Positions 43,907 to 53,729 are shown, counted from the first letter of the stretch. The stretch is 64,000 nt of DNA from Sinorhizobium psoraleae (GCF_013283645.1 NZ_JABEKV010000002.1:1123798-1187797); one strand, 5' to 3'. Notes: generated by a model not told the origin, from the sequence alone. A program made the numbers and translations.

Positions 43907-44139
43907 GACATTTGGCTTATCAGTTCAGCCCTTTATGAGTGAGCAGAGGGGGCAGGGCAAGGGTGCGTTGCGACGGCAAGCTCCCACGTTGGGGAAGAGC
44001 CCGTGAAACCCCTTGCTTTTGCGGCTCTCTTTCTGCCATTTTGCCCGTCCACATCCTTCCGGCCGATCGGCCGGAGCACTCGCAGTTGACGCTGCGGCGG
44101 GTTCGCCCGCCGGGCAACGGTTGAAAGCGGTAGCATCCC

Positions 44140-45258
44140 ATGCGCATTACTCTCGAGCGGTCCAATCTCCTGAAATCGCTGAACCATGTTCACCGCGTCG
44201 TCGAACGGCGAAACACGATCCCGATCCTCTCGAACGTGCTGTTGCGCTCGGACGGAGCGAGCCTTGAAATGAAGGCGACCGACCTCGATCTCGAGATCAC
44301 CGAGGCGACACCGGCACAGGTGGAACAGGCGGGCGCCACCACCGTTCCGGCGCATCTCCTCTACGACATCGTTCGCAAGCTGCCGGACGGAGCGGAGGTG
44401 CTGCTTGCGACCAATGCCGAAGGCACGGCAATGACGGTCGCCTCCGGGCGCTCGAAGTTTTCGCTGCAGTGCCTGCCGCAATCGGATTTCCCGGATCTGA
44501 CGGCCGGGAGCTTCTCGCATTCGTTCCGCCTGAAGGCGACGGATCTCAAGATGCTGATCGACCGGACACAGTTCGCGATCTCGACGGAGGAGACCCGCTA
44601 CTACCTCAACGGCATCTTCGTGCACACCGTCGAGAACAAGGGACAATTGAAGCTGCGCGCGGTTGCGACCGACGGCCACCGCCTGGCGCGGGCCGATGTC
44701 GAAGCCCCGGCCGGCTCCGAAGGCATGCCGGGCATCATCATTCCGCGCAAGACCGTAAGCGAACTGCAGAAGCTGCTCGACAATCCCGACATCGTCGTGA
44801 CTGTCGAGGTCTCGGACGCGAAGATCCGCCTGACGATCGGCTCGATCGTCATGACTTCGAAGCTGATCGACGGCACGTTCCCCGACTACCAGCGGGTGAT
44901 CCCGGCCAACAACGAGAAGGAACTGCGGGTCGATTGCCAGTCCTTTGCCCAGGCCGTCGATCGCGTCTCGACGATTTCGTCCGAGCGCGGCCGCGCAGTG
45001 AAGCTCGCGCTCGCCGACGGACAGATGACGCTGACGGTCAACAACCCGGATTCGGGCAGCGCGACGGAAGAGCTGCCGGTCGGCTACGAAAACGACCCCC
45101 TGGAAATCGGCTTCAACGCCAAATACCTGCTCGACATCACCGCCCAACTTACCGGCAACGACGCGGTCTTCATGCTCGCCGATCCCGGTTCGCCGACACT
45201 TGTGCGCGATCTTGCCGCCGAGGACGCGCTCTACGTTCTCATGCCGATGCGTGTGTGA
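44140..45258 (+). CDS. dnaN: DNA polymerase III beta subunit (sliding clamp)
   Basis: Forms the ring that tethers DNA polymerase III to DNA. The 372-residue protein has the three repeated clamp domains: MRITLERSNLLKSLNHVHRV at the start with NTIPILSNVLLRSDG, a second at LKATDLKMLIDRTQFAIS (near residue 130) with TRYYLNGIFVHTVENKGQLKL, and a third ending LVRDLAAEDALYVLMPMRV, the near-universal clamp C-terminus. Length is typical. As in other Rhizobiales it is not beside dnaA; the two are about 40 kb apart here. A terminator follows. Confidence 0.98.
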   Translation: MRITLERSNLLKSLNHVHRVVERRNTIPILSNVLLRSDGASLEMKATDLDLEITEATPAQVEQAGATTVPAHLLYDIVRKLPDGAEVLLATNAEGTAMTVASGRSKFSLQCLPQSDFPDLTAGSFSHSFRLKATDLKMLIDRTQFAISTEETRYYLNGIFVHTVENKGQLKLRAVATDGHRLARADVEAPAGSEGMPGIIIPRKTVSELQKLLDNPDIVVTVEVSDAKIRLTIGSIVMTSKLIDGTFPDYQRVIPANNEKELRVDCQSFAQAVDRVSTISSERGRAVKLALADGQMTLTVNNPDSGSATEELPVGYENDPLEIGFNAKYLLDITAQLTGNDAVFMLADPGSPTLVRDLAAEDALYVLMPMRV

Positions 45259-45285
45259 CGGTTCGATCGCGCTCTCGAAACGCTG

Positions 45286-45315
45286 ACCCGCCGCCCCTTG
45301 GCCGGCGGGTTTTTC
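45286..45315 (+). terminator. Intrinsic terminator after dnaN
   Basis: ACCCGCCG (45286-45293) pairs with CGGCGGGT (45303-45310) and is followed by TTTTT. It lies 27 bases past the dnaN stop. Confidence 0.88.
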
Positions 45316-45488
45316 ATGAAACCTGTGGTCGCGCCTTGTTGATAAGCCATCGCTTTTAGACGCGGACAGACTTGTTTTTGCCGCAGATGGGAGCACATTA
45401 TGCCCCATGCAGTTGCGCGACCCGGCGAATCAGAACACAGCATGGGCCGCGGTCGACCGAAATGAGAATGATTTTTCGAGGGGATTCG

Positions 45489-46091
45489 ATGAGCTTGCGC
45501 TTGAAGGTGAAGGAAAAGTTCGGCCGGAAGTTCGACGAGGAAATCCGCTTCTTCAAGGGCTGGATGAGCAACACCCGCGCCGTCGGAGCTATCCTGCCGA
45601 CATCCTCGATCACGGCGCGACGGATGGCAAGCGTGGTCAATCCCCGCTCGGGACTGCCGGTGCTTGAACTCGGACCGGGAACCGGCGTGATCACCAAGGC
45701 GATCCTGGAGCGCGGGATCGCACCGGAAAAACTGGTGTCGGTGGAATATTCGACCGAATTCTACCATCAACTGAAGGCGCATTTCGCCGGCGTGCGTTTC
45801 GTCAATGGCGACGCCTTCGATCTCGAGCATACGCTCGGATCAATGAAGGACCAGCAGTTCGACAGCGTCGTGTCCGCAGTGCCGCTCCTGAACTTCCCGA
45901 TGCACCGCCGCGTCGAGCTTATCGAGGACCTGCTTTCGCGGATCCCTGTTGGCCGGCCTGTCGTGCAGATTTCCTATGGCCCTCTGTCGCCGGTCGTCGC
46001 CATGCCCGACCGCTACAGCATCCAGCATCTCGACTTTGTCGTCCGCAACATTCCGCCCGCGCAGCTTTGGGTCTATCGCAAAGCGCATTGA
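45489..46091 (+). CDS. pmtA: Phosphatidylethanolamine N-methyltransferase (Sinorhizobium PmtA type)
   Basis: Methylates phosphatidylethanolamine stepwise to phosphatidylcholine with S-adenosylmethionine, a membrane lipid needed for full symbiosis in rhizobia. The 200-residue protein begins MSLRLKVKEKFGRKFDEEIRFF, has the SAM motif VLELGPGTGVITKAILERG near residue 58, and the segments SVVSAVPLLNFPMHRRVEL and VQISYGPLSPVVAMPDRYSI, closely matching the S. meliloti PmtA sequence. An AGGGGATTC lies before ATG 45489; an open frame to 45372 is not needed. Confidence 0.94.
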   Translation: MSLRLKVKEKFGRKFDEEIRFFKGWMSNTRAVGAILPTSSITARRMASVVNPRSGLPVLELGPGTGVITKAILERGIAPEKLVSVEYSTEFYHQLKAHFAGVRFVNGDAFDLEHTLGSMKDQQFDSVVSAVPLLNFPMHRRVELIEDLLSRIPVGRPVVQISYGPLSPVVAMPDRYSIQHLDFVVRNIPPAQLWVYRKAH

Positions 46092-46099
46092 GGCACGGC

Positions 46100-46681
46100 G
46101 TGTTCGGCGTTTACCTGACCCACCCGCAGGTCCGGATCGACCCCGCGATGGCCGTGCCGAAATGGGGATTGTCCGACCTCGGCAGGGATCGCGCCCGCGT
46201 AACGGCCGCGAACCCGTGGGTCCGGTCGCTCGGGCGGATCGTATCCAGCCATGAGACGAAAGCCATGGAGACCGCCGCCATATTGGCGCAGGCGGCAGGT
46301 GTCCCGGTCGAGACCGACGAAGAGATGGGCGAGAACGACCGCTCGGCAACAGGCTTCCTGCCGCCGGAGGAGTTCGAAAAGGCGGCCGACTGGTTTTTTG
46401 CCCATCCGAACGAAAGCTTCAAGGGTTGGGAGCGGGCAATCGATGCCCAGACGCGCATCTGGGACGCGGTTTCCTATATTCTCGATCGCCACGATCCCGC
46501 GGTTCCGATCGCCTTCGTCGGGCATGGCGGCGTCGGGACCCTGCTCAAATGCCGCATGACAGGCACGGCGATCGCGCGCGATGCCGACCAGCCCGCGGGC
46601 GGCGGCAACCTCTTTGCATTTCGTCTTGCGGATCGCGCCGTCACATGCGACTGGACGCCGATGGAATTCTGGCAGGGGTGA
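46100..46681 (+). CDS. Histidine-phosphatase-superfamily protein with altered RHG motif
   Basis: A protein of about 193 residues from a GTG start at 46100 (GAGG 6 bases upstream). It resembles the histidine phosphatase (phosphoglycerate mutase-like) fold: a first-strand motif [20 protein letters not shown], then [58 protein letters not shown] and [15 protein letters not shown]. The usual RHG at the first strand reads THP here, so the catalytic His may be kept but the Arg is not. Substrate unknown. It lies between pmtA and pyrF on the same strand, 8 bases from each. Confidence 0.8.
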   Translation: MFGVYLTHPQVRIDPAMAVPKWGLSDLGRDRARVTAANPWVRSLGRIVSSHETKAMETAAILAQAAGVPVETDEEMGENDRSATGFLPPEEFEKAADWFFAHPNESFKGWERAIDAQTRIWDAVSYILDRHDPAVPIAFVGHGGVGTLLKCRMTGTAIARDADQPAGGGNLFAFRLADRAVTCDWTPMEFWQG

Positions 46682-46688
46682 TCTCGAC

Positions 46689-47393
46689 ATGACCATGAGC
46701 GCGCGCGACCGGCTGATCGTTGGCCTTGATATTCCGACGATTGCCGAGGCGGAGAAGATCGTCTCGGCGCTTGGCGACGATGTCGCCTTCTACAAGATCG
46801 GCTATCAGCTTGCCTTCGCCGGCGGGCTCGAATTCGCGCGGGATCTCGCCGCGAGCGGCAAGAAGGTCTTTCTCGACATGAAGCTGCTCGACATCGACAA
46901 CACCGTGGCGAAGGGCGTCGAGAACATCGCGAAGATGGGCATGTCGATGCTGACGCTGCACGCCTACCCAAAAGCGATGAAGGCGGCCGTCGAGGCGGCG
47001 CGCGGATCCGGCCTCTGCCTGCTCGGCGTTACGGTCCTCACCTCGATGGACGAGCAGGACGTCATCGATGCCGGCTACGAATACGATCCGCATACGCTGG
47101 TGCTGCGCCGGGCGGAACAGGCCCGTGCCGCGGGAATGGGCGGGATCGTCTGCTCCGCCGAGGAGGCCGCCGCGGTGCGCAAGATCATCGCAGCGGAGAT
47201 GGCGCTCGTCACCCCCGGCATCCGCCCCGCGGGCGCCGACAAGGGCGACCAGAAGCGGGTGATGACGCCAGCTGACGCGCTTCGCGCGGGATCGAGCCAT
47301 CTCGTCGTTGGACGGCCGATCGTCCAGGCTGCAGAACCGCTGACGGCCGCCCGTGCGATCCTCACCGAAATGGAGAGCGCGCTTTCCGGCTGA
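46689..47393 (+). CDS. pyrF: Orotidine-5'-phosphate decarboxylase
   Basis: Catalyses the last step of UMP synthesis, decarboxylation of orotidine monophosphate. The 234-residue TIM-barrel protein has [20 protein letters not shown] at the start, the catalytic segment [20 protein letters not shown] near residue 58 with the Asp-x-Lys-x-x-Asp array, VTPGIRPAG near residue 176 and a phosphate-gripping [12 protein letters not shown] near residue 203. The ATG at 46689 begins [12 protein letters not shown]. It follows the histidine-phosphatase-fold gene by 7 bases. Confidence 0.97.
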   Translation: MTMSARDRLIVGLDIPTIAEAEKIVSALGDDVAFYKIGYQLAFAGGLEFARDLAASGKKVFLDMKLLDIDNTVAKGVENIAKMGMSMLTLHAYPKAMKAAVEAARGSGLCLLGVTVLTSMDEQDVIDAGYEYDPHTLVLRRAEQARAAGMGGIVCSAEEAAAVRKIIAAEMALVTPGIRPAGADKGDQKRVMTPADALRAGSSHLVVGRPIVQAAEPLTAARAILTEMESALSG

Positions 47394-47532
47394 TCCGCCT
47401 CGGCGAAGAAAGCACCTCCAGCTATTTTACGAGCTTCCGCCCCTGAGCAACGGGGCGCGCTTGACGTTGACCGCGAATTGCCGGAAGTAACGACCCCGTC
47501 TGTGTACTCTACCGAAAGACGAGGAGTTTATC

Positions 47533-47820
47533 ATGGCCAAGGGATATTGGATCGCTCGGGTCGATATACGGGACGCCGAGCGCTACAAGGACTACGTGGC
47601 GGCGGCAAAGCCGGCCTTCGAGAAATACGGCGCAATATTCCTCGCGCGCGGAGGCAACTTCCATCGGCTGGAAGGCGCCGTTCGCTCCCGCAACGTCGTC
47701 ATCGAATTCCCTTCCCTCCAGGCCGCCGTCGACTGCTACAACTCGCCGGAATACCAGATCGCCGCCGCGATCCGCCAGGAAGTGGCCGACGCCGAAATGG
47801 TGGTAGTGGAAGGGGTCTGA
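47533..47820 (+). CDS. DUF1330-family protein
   Basis: A 95-residue protein of the DUF1330 group, a dimeric ferredoxin-like (alpha-beta barrel) fold. It begins MAKGYWIARVDIRDAERYKDY, then has AKPAFEKYGAIFLARGGNFHRLEG and VVIEFPSLQAAVDCYNSPEYQ, which are the diagnostic DUF1330 segments. Function is unknown; related folds include monooxygenases and stress proteins. AGACGAGGAGTTTATC precedes the ATG. It stands between pyrF and an NDUFA9-like gene without clear pathway links. Confidence 0.93.
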   Translation: MAKGYWIARVDIRDAERYKDYVAAAKPAFEKYGAIFLARGGNFHRLEGAVRSRNVVIEFPSLQAAVDCYNSPEYQIAAAIRQEVADAEMVVVEGV

Positions 47821-47941
47821 ACCCTATCAGAAGGCACCACGAAAGTGCTCGCGCGGCGACGTGGGATTGGCCTTCACCTCGCCCGCCGCTTGGGCTATGT
47901 AGCAAGCAATTCTTCCATATGAGATCAGGAGTGCGTTTCCC

Positions 47942-48922
47942 ATGACCTTGTCCAACCTTCCGCCGCTGGTGACGATTTTCGGCGGATCCGGATTTGTCGG
48001 CCGTCATGTGGTGCGCGCGCTCGCCAAGCGCGGCTATCGCATTCGTGTGGCGGTCCGCCGGCCGGACCTTGCCGGCCATCTCCAGCCGCTCGGCAATGTC
48101 GGCCAGATTTCCTTCGTCCAGGCCAATCTGCGCTACCGCAAATCGGTCGACCGCGCCGTCGAAGGCGCCGACCATGTGATCAACTGCGTCGGCGTCCTGT
48201 TCGAGAGCGGCCGCAACACGTTCGACGCGGTCCAGGATTTCGGAGCGCGCGCAGTCGCCGAAGCCGCGCGGGCAGCCGGGGCCACGCTGACGCACATCTC
48301 GGCGATCGGTGCCGATGCCAAGTCGGAATCGAGCTATGCCCGGACCAAGGGCCGGGCCGAGGCAGCGATCCTCGAAACGGTTCCGGACGCGATCATCCTG
48401 CGCCCGTCGATCATTTTCGGACCCGAGGACGGCTTCTTCAACAAGTTCGCCGAAATGGCGCGGCTTTCGCCGGTCCTGCCGCTGGTAGGCGGCGGTCATA
48501 CGAAATTCCAGCCGGTCTATGTGACCGACGTTGCCGAGGCCGTGGCCCGTGCCGTCGACGGCAAGATCGAGAAAGGCAAGATCTACGAGCTCGGCGGACC
48601 GCAAGTTCTGTCGTTCCGCGACTGTCTCGAGCTCATGCTGAAGACGATCGACCGCAAGCGCCATCTCGTGTCGATACCTTTCAGCATCGCTTCGCTGCTC
48701 GGCAGCGTCGCTTCGCTGGTGCCGTTCATCACGCCGCCGCTCACCGCCGATCAAGTGGTGTTGCTCAAATCCGACAATGTGGTCTCTGCGCAGGCCGAAG
48801 CTGAGGGACGCACGCTCGCCGGAATCGGGATCAAGCCGACGATGCTCGATTCGATCCTGCCGAGCTATCTGGTGCGCTATCGCCCGCATGGGCAGTATAC
48901 ACGCGGCGGACGCGCGGCCTGA
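47942..48922 (+). CDS. NDUFA9-like complex I-associated NAD(P)-binding protein
   Basis: A 326-residue atypical SDR/NAD-dependent epimerase-fold protein of the NDUFA9 subgroup. The Rossmann motif is VTIFGGSGFVGRHVVRALAKRG near residue 11; further family marks are QANLRYRKSVDRAVEGADHVIN, THISAIGADAKSESSYARTKG and ILRPSIIFGPEDGFFNKFA. In mitochondria the homologue belongs to complex I, and in alphaproteobacteria it is regularly found in purified complex I or linked to ubiquinone proteins. The nuo genes are not in this window. A terminator follows at 48953. Confidence 0.93.
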   Translation: MTLSNLPPLVTIFGGSGFVGRHVVRALAKRGYRIRVAVRRPDLAGHLQPLGNVGQISFVQANLRYRKSVDRAVEGADHVINCVGVLFESGRNTFDAVQDFGARAVAEAARAAGATLTHISAIGADAKSESSYARTKGRAEAAILETVPDAIILRPSIIFGPEDGFFNKFAEMARLSPVLPLVGGGHTKFQPVYVTDVAEAVARAVDGKIEKGKIYELGGPQVLSFRDCLELMLKTIDRKRHLVSIPFSIASLLGSVASLVPFITPPLTADQVVLLKSDNVVSAQAEAEGRTLAGIGIKPTMLDSILPSYLVRYRPHGQYTRGGRAA

Positions 48923-48952
48923 CACCTGTCGCCTCCGGATTTTCTCTTTATG

Positions 48953-48977
48953 ACCGCCGGCCCTGCCGGCGGTTTTT
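48953..48977 (+). terminator. Intrinsic terminator after NDUFA9-like gene
   Basis: ACCGCCGG (48953-48960) pairs with CCGGCGGT (48966-48973) and is followed by TTTT. It lies 30 bases past the stop codon. Confidence 0.88.
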
Positions 48978-49161
48978 GCTTGTGGCAATGACGCAGCATT
49001 GTTGCAGTTCTGCCGCAGTCGAAAACACGAATATCGTTTACCGCAGATTCAGCATGCCCTGATATTGATCATGACATGTCCAGCGAATAAACACCGCTCG
49101 CGCCACATCGCTCGGCGAGCGCAGTCGGTGCCAACATCACACTCGAAAGGCATAACGTCCC

Positions 49162-49323
49162 ATGGGCAAGTCGATCGCAATCTTTTTTGCGTCTGCGGCA
49201 ATGATCATTCTGGCTGGCTCATTCATGGCTCCGAGCACCGTGGCAAGCAGCAGCAAGGGATGCGCGCCCGCCTATGGCGTCGACCCATGCACGACGGCGT
49301 CGATCGAGTTTTCCGGCGAGTAA
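49162..49323 (+). CDS. Very small secreted protein
   Basis: A 53-residue frame beginning MGKSIAIFFASAAMIILAGS, a plausible signal peptide with a long hydrophobic core, followed by a short mature part with two cysteines (SKGCAPAYGVDPCTTASIEF). A signal-peptidase cut near residue 29 (STVASS) would leave about 24 residues. ACTCGAAAGGCATAACGTCCC precedes the ATG, with AAAGG at good spacing. Below usual length limits for gene finding; I do not recognise the family. Conservation in related genomes would settle it. Confidence 0.55.
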   Translation: MGKSIAIFFASAAMIILAGSFMAPSTVASSSKGCAPAYGVDPCTTASIEFSGE

Positions 49324-49455
49324 GCCGGCACCTGTCGCGTGAAGCGTAGCCGTCCTCCTAAAGACGGACAACGCCGCGGCGGTTGATATCTGAGTTTTGG
49401 CGGGGGCCAGGGAGCCGCATGCGTTTCGAAAGGAGCGCATGCGGCTTTATGTTTC

Positions 49456-49557
49456 TACAGCGCCGCGCGTCCTATCAGACGCCCAGAGGACGCTGCAGCA
49501 CTTTGAATTGCTGCATGTGTCCTTAAATCGGCTACGATTTAAGGACACATGCAGCAG
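49456..49557. repeat. RIME1-like twin-palindrome repeat, copy 3
   Basis: Same family as the copies at 7204 and 23897 (TACAGCGCCGCGCGTCC at its left end, GATTTAAGGACACATGCAGCAG at its right, here abbreviated). Its right end touches the stop codon of uppP at 49558. Confidence 0.85.
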
Positions 49558-50364
49558 CTATCCAAGAAGCCACAAACCAATCAGGCCCGCGACCCCGACG
49601 ATGATCCGCCAGATCGCGAAAGGCGTGAAGCCGCGGTGCGAGACGAAATCGAGCAGCGAGCGCACGACGAACACGCCTGCGACGAAGGCGGCAATGAACC
49701 CGACGGCGATCAGCGTTACGTCCTCGAAGGACAGCGCATCGCGGTTCTTGTAGAGGTCGATGGCGAAGGCCCCGACCATGGTCGGCATGGCGAGAAAGAA
49801 GGAGAACTCCGCCGCAGAACGCTTGTCGGTCCCCATCAGCAGAGCACCGGCAATCGTCGCCCCGGAACGCGACGTGCCAGGAATCATCGCAAGGCACTGA
49901 AAGAGGCCGATCTTGAAGGCGAGTGACGGCGGATACTCCATCACGTCGGTGTAGCGCGGCTTCAGCGGGAGCTGGTCGATCGCATAGAGGACGAGCCCGC
50001 CGACGATCAATACGATGCAGATCAGCATCGGTGTTTCAAAAAGCACCGACTTGATGAAGCCGTGGGCCGCGGCGCCGATCACGGCTGCCGGAAGAAAGGC
50101 GATGAGCACCGAAAGCACGAAGCGACGGGCGATAGCATTCGTCGGCAGGGCCAACGCGATCTTGAGCAGCCGCTGGAAATAAACCAGCAGGATCGCCAGG
50201 ATGGCGCCGAGCTGGATGAGAACGGCAAACGTATTTCCGGGTGACCTGAAACCAAGGAAGTGGCCGGCAAGAAGGACGTGCGCCGTCGACGATACGGGGA
50301 TGAACTCGGTCAGTCCCTCGACAAGCCCGAGGACGAGCGCGCTGATGATCGATTGATCCGCCAT
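49558..50364 (-). CDS. uppP: Undecaprenyl-diphosphatase
   Basis: Dephosphorylates undecaprenyl diphosphate, recycling the lipid carrier for peptidoglycan and surface polysaccharides; a BacA-type bacitracin-resistance protein. The 268-residue integral membrane protein has the family motifs [20 protein letters not shown] near residue 14 (catalytic Glu, Ser and His) and [20 protein letters not shown] near residue 156, with about eight membrane segments. Length matches UppP. The TAG stop codon abuts a RIME1-like repeat. Divergent from the glutathione-transferase gene. Confidence 0.96.
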   Translation of the reverse strand: MADQSIISALVLGLVEGLTEFIPVSSTAHVLLAGHFLGFRSPGNTFAVLIQLGAILAILLVYFQRLLKIALALPTNAIARRFVLSVLIAFLPAAVIGAAAHGFIKSVLFETPMLICIVLIVGGLVLYAIDQLPLKPRYTDVMEYPPSLAFKIGLFQCLAMIPGTSRSGATIAGALLMGTDKRSAAEFSFFLAMPTMVGAFAIDLYKNRDALSFEDVTLIAVGFIAAFVAGVFVVRSLLDFVSHRGFTPFAIWRIIVGVAGLIGLWLLG

Positions 50365-50529
50365 TAATAAGATGCTCCTGACATGTTGGGATTTGGGAGG
50401 AGAAGGTCGATTCGCTTGTGTTTGCCACCTGAACTACCTATAGCTCGTTTTTATGACAAGCCGTGGCCAGAGACATGTGCCGCGATGCTGACGCTCCCGG
50501 AAAAACAGATCTACGAAGCGCGATCCTCG

Positions 50530-51222
50530 ATGCCGACACTGTATCATCACCCCATGTCCTCCGCCTCACGGTTCGTCCGCCTGATTCTCTCCGAATACGG
50601 CTACCAGACCGAGCTGAGCGAAGAGCAGCCCTGGGAAAATCGGCGGGACTTTCTGGCCCTCAATCCAGCGGGCACGCTGCCAGTCTATGTGGACGACAGC
50701 ATGCGAGCACTCTGCGGCGCGACGATCATTTCGGAATATCTGGACGAAACCAACGGCATTCTGAAGCGCGATCGCCGGCTGCTTGCCGAAGATCCGTTCC
50801 AGCGGGCGGAGATTCGCCGGCTCACCGAATGGTTCCTGCAGAAGATGGAGGCCGATGTGACGCGTCCGCTGGTGCGCGAACGCATCTTCAAGCTGCAGAT
50901 GACCCCGGATCAGGGCGGCGGCGCACCGGATTCGAAAATCCTGCGCACGTCGCGCGCCAATATTCGTCAACACATGAAATATCTCTCCTGGCTCGCCGGA
51001 TCGCGTCCGTGGCTTGCGGGCGACCGCATCTCCTATGCCGATCTCGCAGCGGCGGCGGCCATCTCCGTGCTCGATTACCTCGGCGAGATCGACTGGTCCG
51101 AAGCGCCGACGGCCAAGGAGTGGTACCAAAGATTGAAATCCCGTCCGTCGTTCCGCCCGCTGCTCGGCGAGCGGGTGCGCGGCGTCACACCGGTCTCGCA
51201 CTATGCGGACCTCGACTTCTGA
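50530..51222 (+). CDS. Glutathione S-transferase family protein
   Basis: A 230-residue cytosolic GST-fold protein. The N-terminal thioredoxin-like domain reads [20 protein letters not shown] near residue 1, with the catalytic-residue region at PMSSASRF, and [15 protein letters not shown] near residue 48 carrying the cis-proline; the C-terminal helical domain contains [20 protein letters not shown] near residue 160, the N-capping box/hydrophobic staple. The substrate is unknown. I chose the start at 50530 because the upstream frame (to 50383) lacks GST features. queG follows 10 bases downstream, so the two are probably co-transcribed. Confidence 0.9.
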   Translation: MPTLYHHPMSSASRFVRLILSEYGYQTELSEEQPWENRRDFLALNPAGTLPVYVDDSMRALCGATIISEYLDETNGILKRDRRLLAEDPFQRAEIRRLTEWFLQKMEADVTRPLVRERIFKLQMTPDQGGGAPDSKILRTSRANIRQHMKYLSWLAGSRPWLAGDRISYADLAAAAAISVLDYLGEIDWSEAPTAKEWYQRLKSRPSFRPLLGERVRGVTPVSHYADLDF

Positions 51223-51232
51223 GGACAAGGCA

Positions 51233-52405
51233 ATGCCTGGCGACGCTGCAAGAGCGGAGAACCAGGGCAGGAAACGCAGCACACTAACTGCGCTTCTGAA
51301 GAGCGAGGCGGCGGACAAGGGCTTCGATATCTGTCGCATCACGCGACCGGACGCCATTCCGCAGGCGCCGGCGCGACTGAAACAGTTCCTGGCCGAAGGC
51401 GCTCATGGCACCATGGATTGGCTCGAGGAAACCGCCGAACGCCGGTCCGATCCGCGCGTGCTGTGGAGCGACGTCCGCTCGATCGTCATGTTCGGAATGA
51501 ACTACGGTCCGGAGGACGATCCGCGCGCGATCCTTGATAAGCGGGACCGCGGGGCGATTTCCGTCTATGCGCAGAACCGCGACTACCACGATGTCGTCAA
51601 GGGGCGGCTCAAGGAGATCGCGACGCGGTTTGCCGCCCGCGCCCGCGAGGACGTGAAGGTCTTCGTCGATACGGCCCCTGTCATGGAAAAGCCGCTCGCA
51701 GAGAAAGCCGGCATCGGCTGGCAGGGAAAACACACCAATCTTGTCAGCCGCGAATACGGTTCGTGGCTGTTTCTCGGCAGTCTTTTCACGACGGCCGAAC
51801 TCGACCTAGACGAACCCGAACGCGACTATTGCGGCTCCTGCCGGGCCTGTCTCGACGCCTGCCCGACCGGCGCCTTTCCGGCACCCTACCGGATCGACGC
51901 GCGGCGCTGCATTTCCTACCTGACGATCGAGCACAAGGGTCCGATCGAGCCCGAGCTCCGTCCGCTGATCGGCAATCGGATCTATGGCTGCGACGACTGT
52001 CTCGCGGCCTGTCCGTGGAACAAGTTCGCGCGCTCGGCCTCTGAGATGAAGCTCAAAGCGCGCGACGACTTGAAGGAGCCGGAACTGAATTTCCTGCTGA
52101 CCTTGGACGATGCGGCGTTCCGCGCCTTCTTCTCCGGCTCACCGGTGAAACGCATCGGACGCGACCGCTTCGTCAGAAATGCCTTGATCGCGGCCGGCAA
52201 TTCCGGCGAAAAAAGCCTGATACCACGCTGCAAGGCGCTGGCGAGCGATGCTTCCCCGGCGGTCAGGGCAATGGCTGTCTGGGCGCTTTCGCGGCTGATG
52301 CCGCGCAACGAACTCGCCGCCTTCGCTAGAGAGTGCGGGCCTGAAACCGACAACGACGTACTTTCGGAATGGCAAATGGCAGGAGTAAGCCGATGCATGT
52401 CCTGA
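51233..52405 (+). CDS. queG: Epoxyqueuosine reductase
   Basis: Reduces epoxyqueuosine to queuosine in tRNA wobble positions, using cobalamin and iron-sulfur clusters. The 390-residue protein has the N-terminal DUF1730 domain ([37 protein letters not shown]) and two 4Fe-4S motifs: [16 protein letters not shown] near residue 200 and [14 protein letters not shown] near residue 254. A C-terminal HEAT-like helical stretch follows, typical of QueG. GAGGACAAGGCA precedes ATG 51233. Its end overlaps the next gene by 13 bases. Confidence 0.96.
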   Translation: MPGDAARAENQGRKRSTLTALLKSEAADKGFDICRITRPDAIPQAPARLKQFLAEGAHGTMDWLEETAERRSDPRVLWSDVRSIVMFGMNYGPEDDPRAILDKRDRGAISVYAQNRDYHDVVKGRLKEIATRFAARAREDVKVFVDTAPVMEKPLAEKAGIGWQGKHTNLVSREYGSWLFLGSLFTTAELDLDEPERDYCGSCRACLDACPTGAFPAPYRIDARRCISYLTIEHKGPIEPELRPLIGNRIYGCDDCLAACPWNKFARSASEMKLKARDDLKEPELNFLLTLDDAAFRAFFSGSPVKRIGRDRFVRNALIAAGNSGEKSLIPRCKALASDASPAVRAMAVWALSRLMPRNELAAFARECGPETDNDVLSEWQMAGVSRCMS

Positions 52406-53268
52406 TTCTTGGCGCCGGCTATTCCGGCACGGCGATCGCGAAAGCGGTGGCTCCTGCCGCACAATCCCTGACCGGCACCACCCGCTCACCCGAAAGGCTC
52501 CCCGGGCTTGCGCAAACCGGCATCCGCCCCATCCTTTTCGATGGAACCGCGATTTCCGCCGAACTCGCGGACGCCATGCACCAGACAACCCACCTCATCC
52601 AGTCGATTGCCCCCGGCCGCGAGGGCGACCCGATGTTCCGCGCCGGCGGCACGCCGTTGCCCGAACGTCTGCCGAATCTTCGCTGGGTCGGCTATCTTTC
52701 CACCGTTGGCGTCTATGGCGACCACAAGGGAGCCTGGGTGACGGAGGAGACACCCTGCAAACCGGTTTCGCAGCGTTCGGTCGAACGGATAGAGGCCGAG
52801 AATGCCTGGCTCGCCTATGGGGCCGAGCGTCACATTCCCGTCGCGGTCCTGCGCCTTGCCGGCATTTATGGACCGGGCCGCAATGCCTTTCGCAACCTCG
52901 CCGAAGGCACGGCGCGCCGGCTGGTAAAGCCCAACCAGGTGTTCAACCGCATCCGGGTCGAAGACATCGGATCGGCTGCCGCCTTTCTCGCCAGCCGCGG
53001 CATGGGCGGCATCTTCAACGTCACCGACGACGAACCCGCCCCGCCACAGGACGTCGTTGCGGAGGCCGCCCGGCTGATGGGCGTCGAGCCGCCGCCGGAA
53101 ACTCCTTTCGAGACCGCCGAACTGTCGCCGATGGCGCGCTCCTTCTACGGCGAGAACAAGCGCGTTTCGAATGCACGCCTTCGCGGGGCCGGGTTCGAAT
53201 TCGCCTTCCCCAACTATCGCGTTTCGCTTGCACAGTTGTGGGAAACCGGCACCTGGCGCGGCAAGTAG
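52393..53268 (+). CDS. SDR-family NAD-dependent epimerase/dehydratase-like protein
   Basis: A 291-residue extended Rossmann-fold protein beginning [19 protein letters not shown] with a GxGxxG-type nucleotide site. Later segments include [20 protein letters not shown] near residue 96, [20 protein letters not shown] near residue 154 and [20 protein letters not shown] near residue 214, typical of YeeZ/GalE-like members. The YxxxK position is not clearly kept, so activity is uncertain. It overlaps queG by 13 bases and is probably translated with it; why queuosine and this enzyme are coupled is unknown. Confidence 0.85.
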   Translation: MHVLILGAGYSGTAIAKAVAPAAQSLTGTTRSPERLPGLAQTGIRPILFDGTAISAELADAMHQTTHLIQSIAPGREGDPMFRAGGTPLPERLPNLRWVGYLSTVGVYGDHKGAWVTEETPCKPVSQRSVERIEAENAWLAYGAERHIPVAVLRLAGIYGPGRNAFRNLAEGTARRLVKPNQVFNRIRVEDIGSAAAFLASRGMGGIFNVTDDEPAPPQDVVAEAARLMGVEPPPETPFETAELSPMARSFYGENKRVSNARLRGAGFEFAFPNYRVSLAQLWETGTWRGK

Positions 53269-53729
53269 ACTCCGCCACAATTCACGCGATCAGAATACCG
53301 CCGTCCGGACGAAAGCATGTCTCCAGATCATCCGGTAGTAACGGTGAACCCGACATATGCTTGACTGCCCAAAGCTTGCCCATGTTCGGTCTATACTTCG
53401 CCTCTTTGTACAACTTACGCGATAGTTCCGAGATTTCCACGAACGAGAATCACGAAAAATCATACTGATCGAAATTTTTAATGATTTTTTTCCGCAAGGA
53501 GGAGTCTGCACGCCGCACGGAGCCTCCAACGAGGTTGAATCCCTGATTCCAAAGAACTTCGCGCAACGATTTAAACTAATTCAAACAATCTTCGATTTTA
53601 AATTCTGGCCCTTTTTTAATAAATCCTAATCGAGCGTTAACGGTTGAAGCACGTTTTTGCCATTATTCACCCCAATTAGCTCGATCAGCAGGGAAAATTA
53701 ACTAAACTTTCAAACCGTGGGGGTCTCGC
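53269..53729. other. A/T-rich intergenic region upstream of RlpA-like gene
   Basis: 461 bases without a convincing gene. From about 53440 to 53715 it is much richer in A/T than its surroundings and has several TTAA-based motifs (TTAA at 53571, 53616, 53637, 53698), including TTAA-N7-CAAA and TTAA-N7-TAAT that resemble degenerate CtrA sites. It presumably holds the promoter of the RlpA-like gene and perhaps a small RNA; no certain element can be named. Confidence 0.4.

Noticed and set aside
7204..49557. CRISPR-like repeats
   Set aside because: The repeats are dispersed over tens of kilobases, palindromic and single-copy at each place, with no spacer array and no cas genes.
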